64,000 nucleotides of DNA. It comes from Tyto alba (Eukaryota; Chordata; Aves; Strigiformes; Tytonidae). Below, one piece after another: positions 62,901 through 64,000 of the stretch. The stretch lies in contig NW_024881303.1 of the NCBI RefSeq assembly GCF_018691265.1, forward strand, positions 11,649,777 to 11,713,776. The letters are read 5' to 3'. The first letter of the stretch is position 1, and each line of letters opens with the position of its first letter. Below the pieces are notes generated by a model. The model had not been told where the DNA came from and searched no databases. It saw only the letters and a list, made by a program, of their open reading frames with translations. Made by a program: the position numbers and the translations under genes.

Positions 62901-64000
62901 ATTGTGTGAACATCGCAAGTACCATCCCCGAAGCTAAGCATAAACCCTCTGTGAATGTTGACTACTGATGTCTAGAAATACTTTTTTTTTTTTTTAACTT
63001 TTCATAAAATAGCTTTGAACTGTTATTTTTAAGGTCTTCTAGAGATGCAACTGTCTCTTCTTCAAGAGCCCAAGCATGATGTTCAGGACACCCTGATTAC
63101 AGCATTACTCAATAGATGAGAGGCACTGGTATCTAGATTGCTCCTACGCAGAGGGTTATTATTCAGTAGATGACAAAGAAAGAGCAACATGAAACACACC
63201 TTTCTTAATTCAAATGTGAATTTGATTTGAATGCGTATTTTACTAGGTGTTGCCACCTGAATCCATGACCAATCTGCATCCCATCCAATGTATTTGTGTA
63301 TACTGAAACTACAAGGTGATGCCAAAGCATTAAGCAGCCTACAGAAAAGGGTGGGGAGGGAGGAATGTGCTTCTACTTCCTGTTCTTGGGCAGAGCAGAC
63401 AATGAGAAAGGCCTCCTTAGGCCAGGAGTTAGTCCAGAACCAGGTTTAATACACCTCTGCTTCCAGTCTAGCCATAATACCTTTGCTATTCATTTAAAAA
63501 GGGAGTGTAAAAAAAAAAAAAAATTATCCAAAGGCCAAGATTCCAGTGATAACAAACTGGAATATTGTCTGAGATGTTAATAGTAAGAGCTAAAGACACG
63601 CTCTGCAACTGCGGGGCAGCATTTTACTAAGTTTAGCGGAAAAGTCTCCTCCCTTCATCCCCTCAGGCTTTTGCTTAGCTTAGACAATATCACAAGGAAG
63701 GGCTGTTTGCCCAGAGGTTTTCACTGCGTATTTGTTGGGGATTTTTGTTTGTTTGTTTGTTCAATCGCATGGCTTACTGCCAGCTTATGAAAACTAGAAG
63801 CCTGTCATCAGGAGTTCATCCAGTCTGAGAGGAAACACAATGGTCAGAAATCAACACGATTCCATACCTTTAAATGTCACAGAATAAAACACACATAAAA
63901 GAGACAGTCCCTTAATGTTGTGAGGCTCCCCAGTTTTAGCCATGGATTATACTGAAACATCAGTTTCTGTAAGTAATCAGTAGCAGAGGTTTGTCTTAAC

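Larger units (their letters stand above)
47219..64000. other. 5' flank of KIF26A; no recognised gene
   Basis: Contains the upper part of the CpG island, further GC-rich blocks at 51473-52330 and 53240-53575, AT-rich blocks that look regulatory at 48301-48420, 50395-50690, 51040-51475 and 52740-52935, the AAAGG array, a CR1 fragment, and a possible short exon at 55536-55683. From about 56350 to 64000 I see only ordinary noncoding sequence with small chance frames, a CR1/L3-like tail near 59840-59915 and short A or T runs. Confidence 0.6.

Noticed and set aside
47192..64000. The microRNA miR-203 expected upstream of KIF26A
   Set aside because: In human, MIR203A lies between ASPG and KIF26A. 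I looked for the mature sequence in reverse complement across the 5' flank and did not see it; it may lie to the right of the window. Reading by eye could miss a diverged copy.
1..64000. CRISPR arrays, bacterial operons, phage or integron structures
   Set aside because: No spaced direct repeats, ribosome-binding sites or prokaryotic gene packing; the content is that of a vertebrate gene with introns.

Overview
The window looks like avian nuclear DNA. Three things point there: 3' fragments of CR1 non-LTR retrotransposons (the clearest at 55713-55868 and 26098-26515, both on the minus strand), long introns with few dense repeats, and a coding match to a vertebrate kinesin. The species cannot be named from the sequence. 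I see no bacterial, plasmid or phage genes, no tRNA or rRNA genes, no CRISPR array and no intact mobile element.

The one gene I can support is KIF26A, an atypical kinesin of the KIF26/VAB-8 family, on the minus strand. Only its 5' part is inside. Coding exon 3 (11081-11581) and coding exon 2 (44318-44563) match remembered KIF26A/KIF26B N-terminal blocks. Two alternative first coding exons can join exon 2 in phase 0: a distal one (1a, 47057-47191, 45 codons) and a proximal one (1b, 44715-44768, 18 codons). Exon 3 ends in phase 0 at a consensus donor. The motor domain and the C-terminal part lie beyond position 1, outside the window.

Layout: 1-11080 is the start of intron 3; 11582-44317 is a 32.7 kb intron 2; 43740-48560 is a large GC-rich promoter island holding exons 1a, 1b and 2; 47219-64000 is 5' flank. 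The flank holds a second GC-rich block (51473-52330) next to AT-rich, probably regulatory, sequence, a third GC-rich block (53240-53575), and a 1.06 kb pentanucleotide array (53668-54730) that grades through AAAGGG, AAGGG, AAAGG (185 copies) and AAAGA. A short coiled-coil-like reading frame at 55536-55683 is the only other possible exon and is weakly supported.

Most long open reading frames here are chance frames through GC-rich sequence, homopolymers or the pentamer array. No previously undescribed multi-gene system is visible. The best leads are the alternative KIF26A N-termini, the paired CxxC motifs split between exons 2 and 3, the graded pentamer array, and the regulatory-looking blocks upstream of the promoter.
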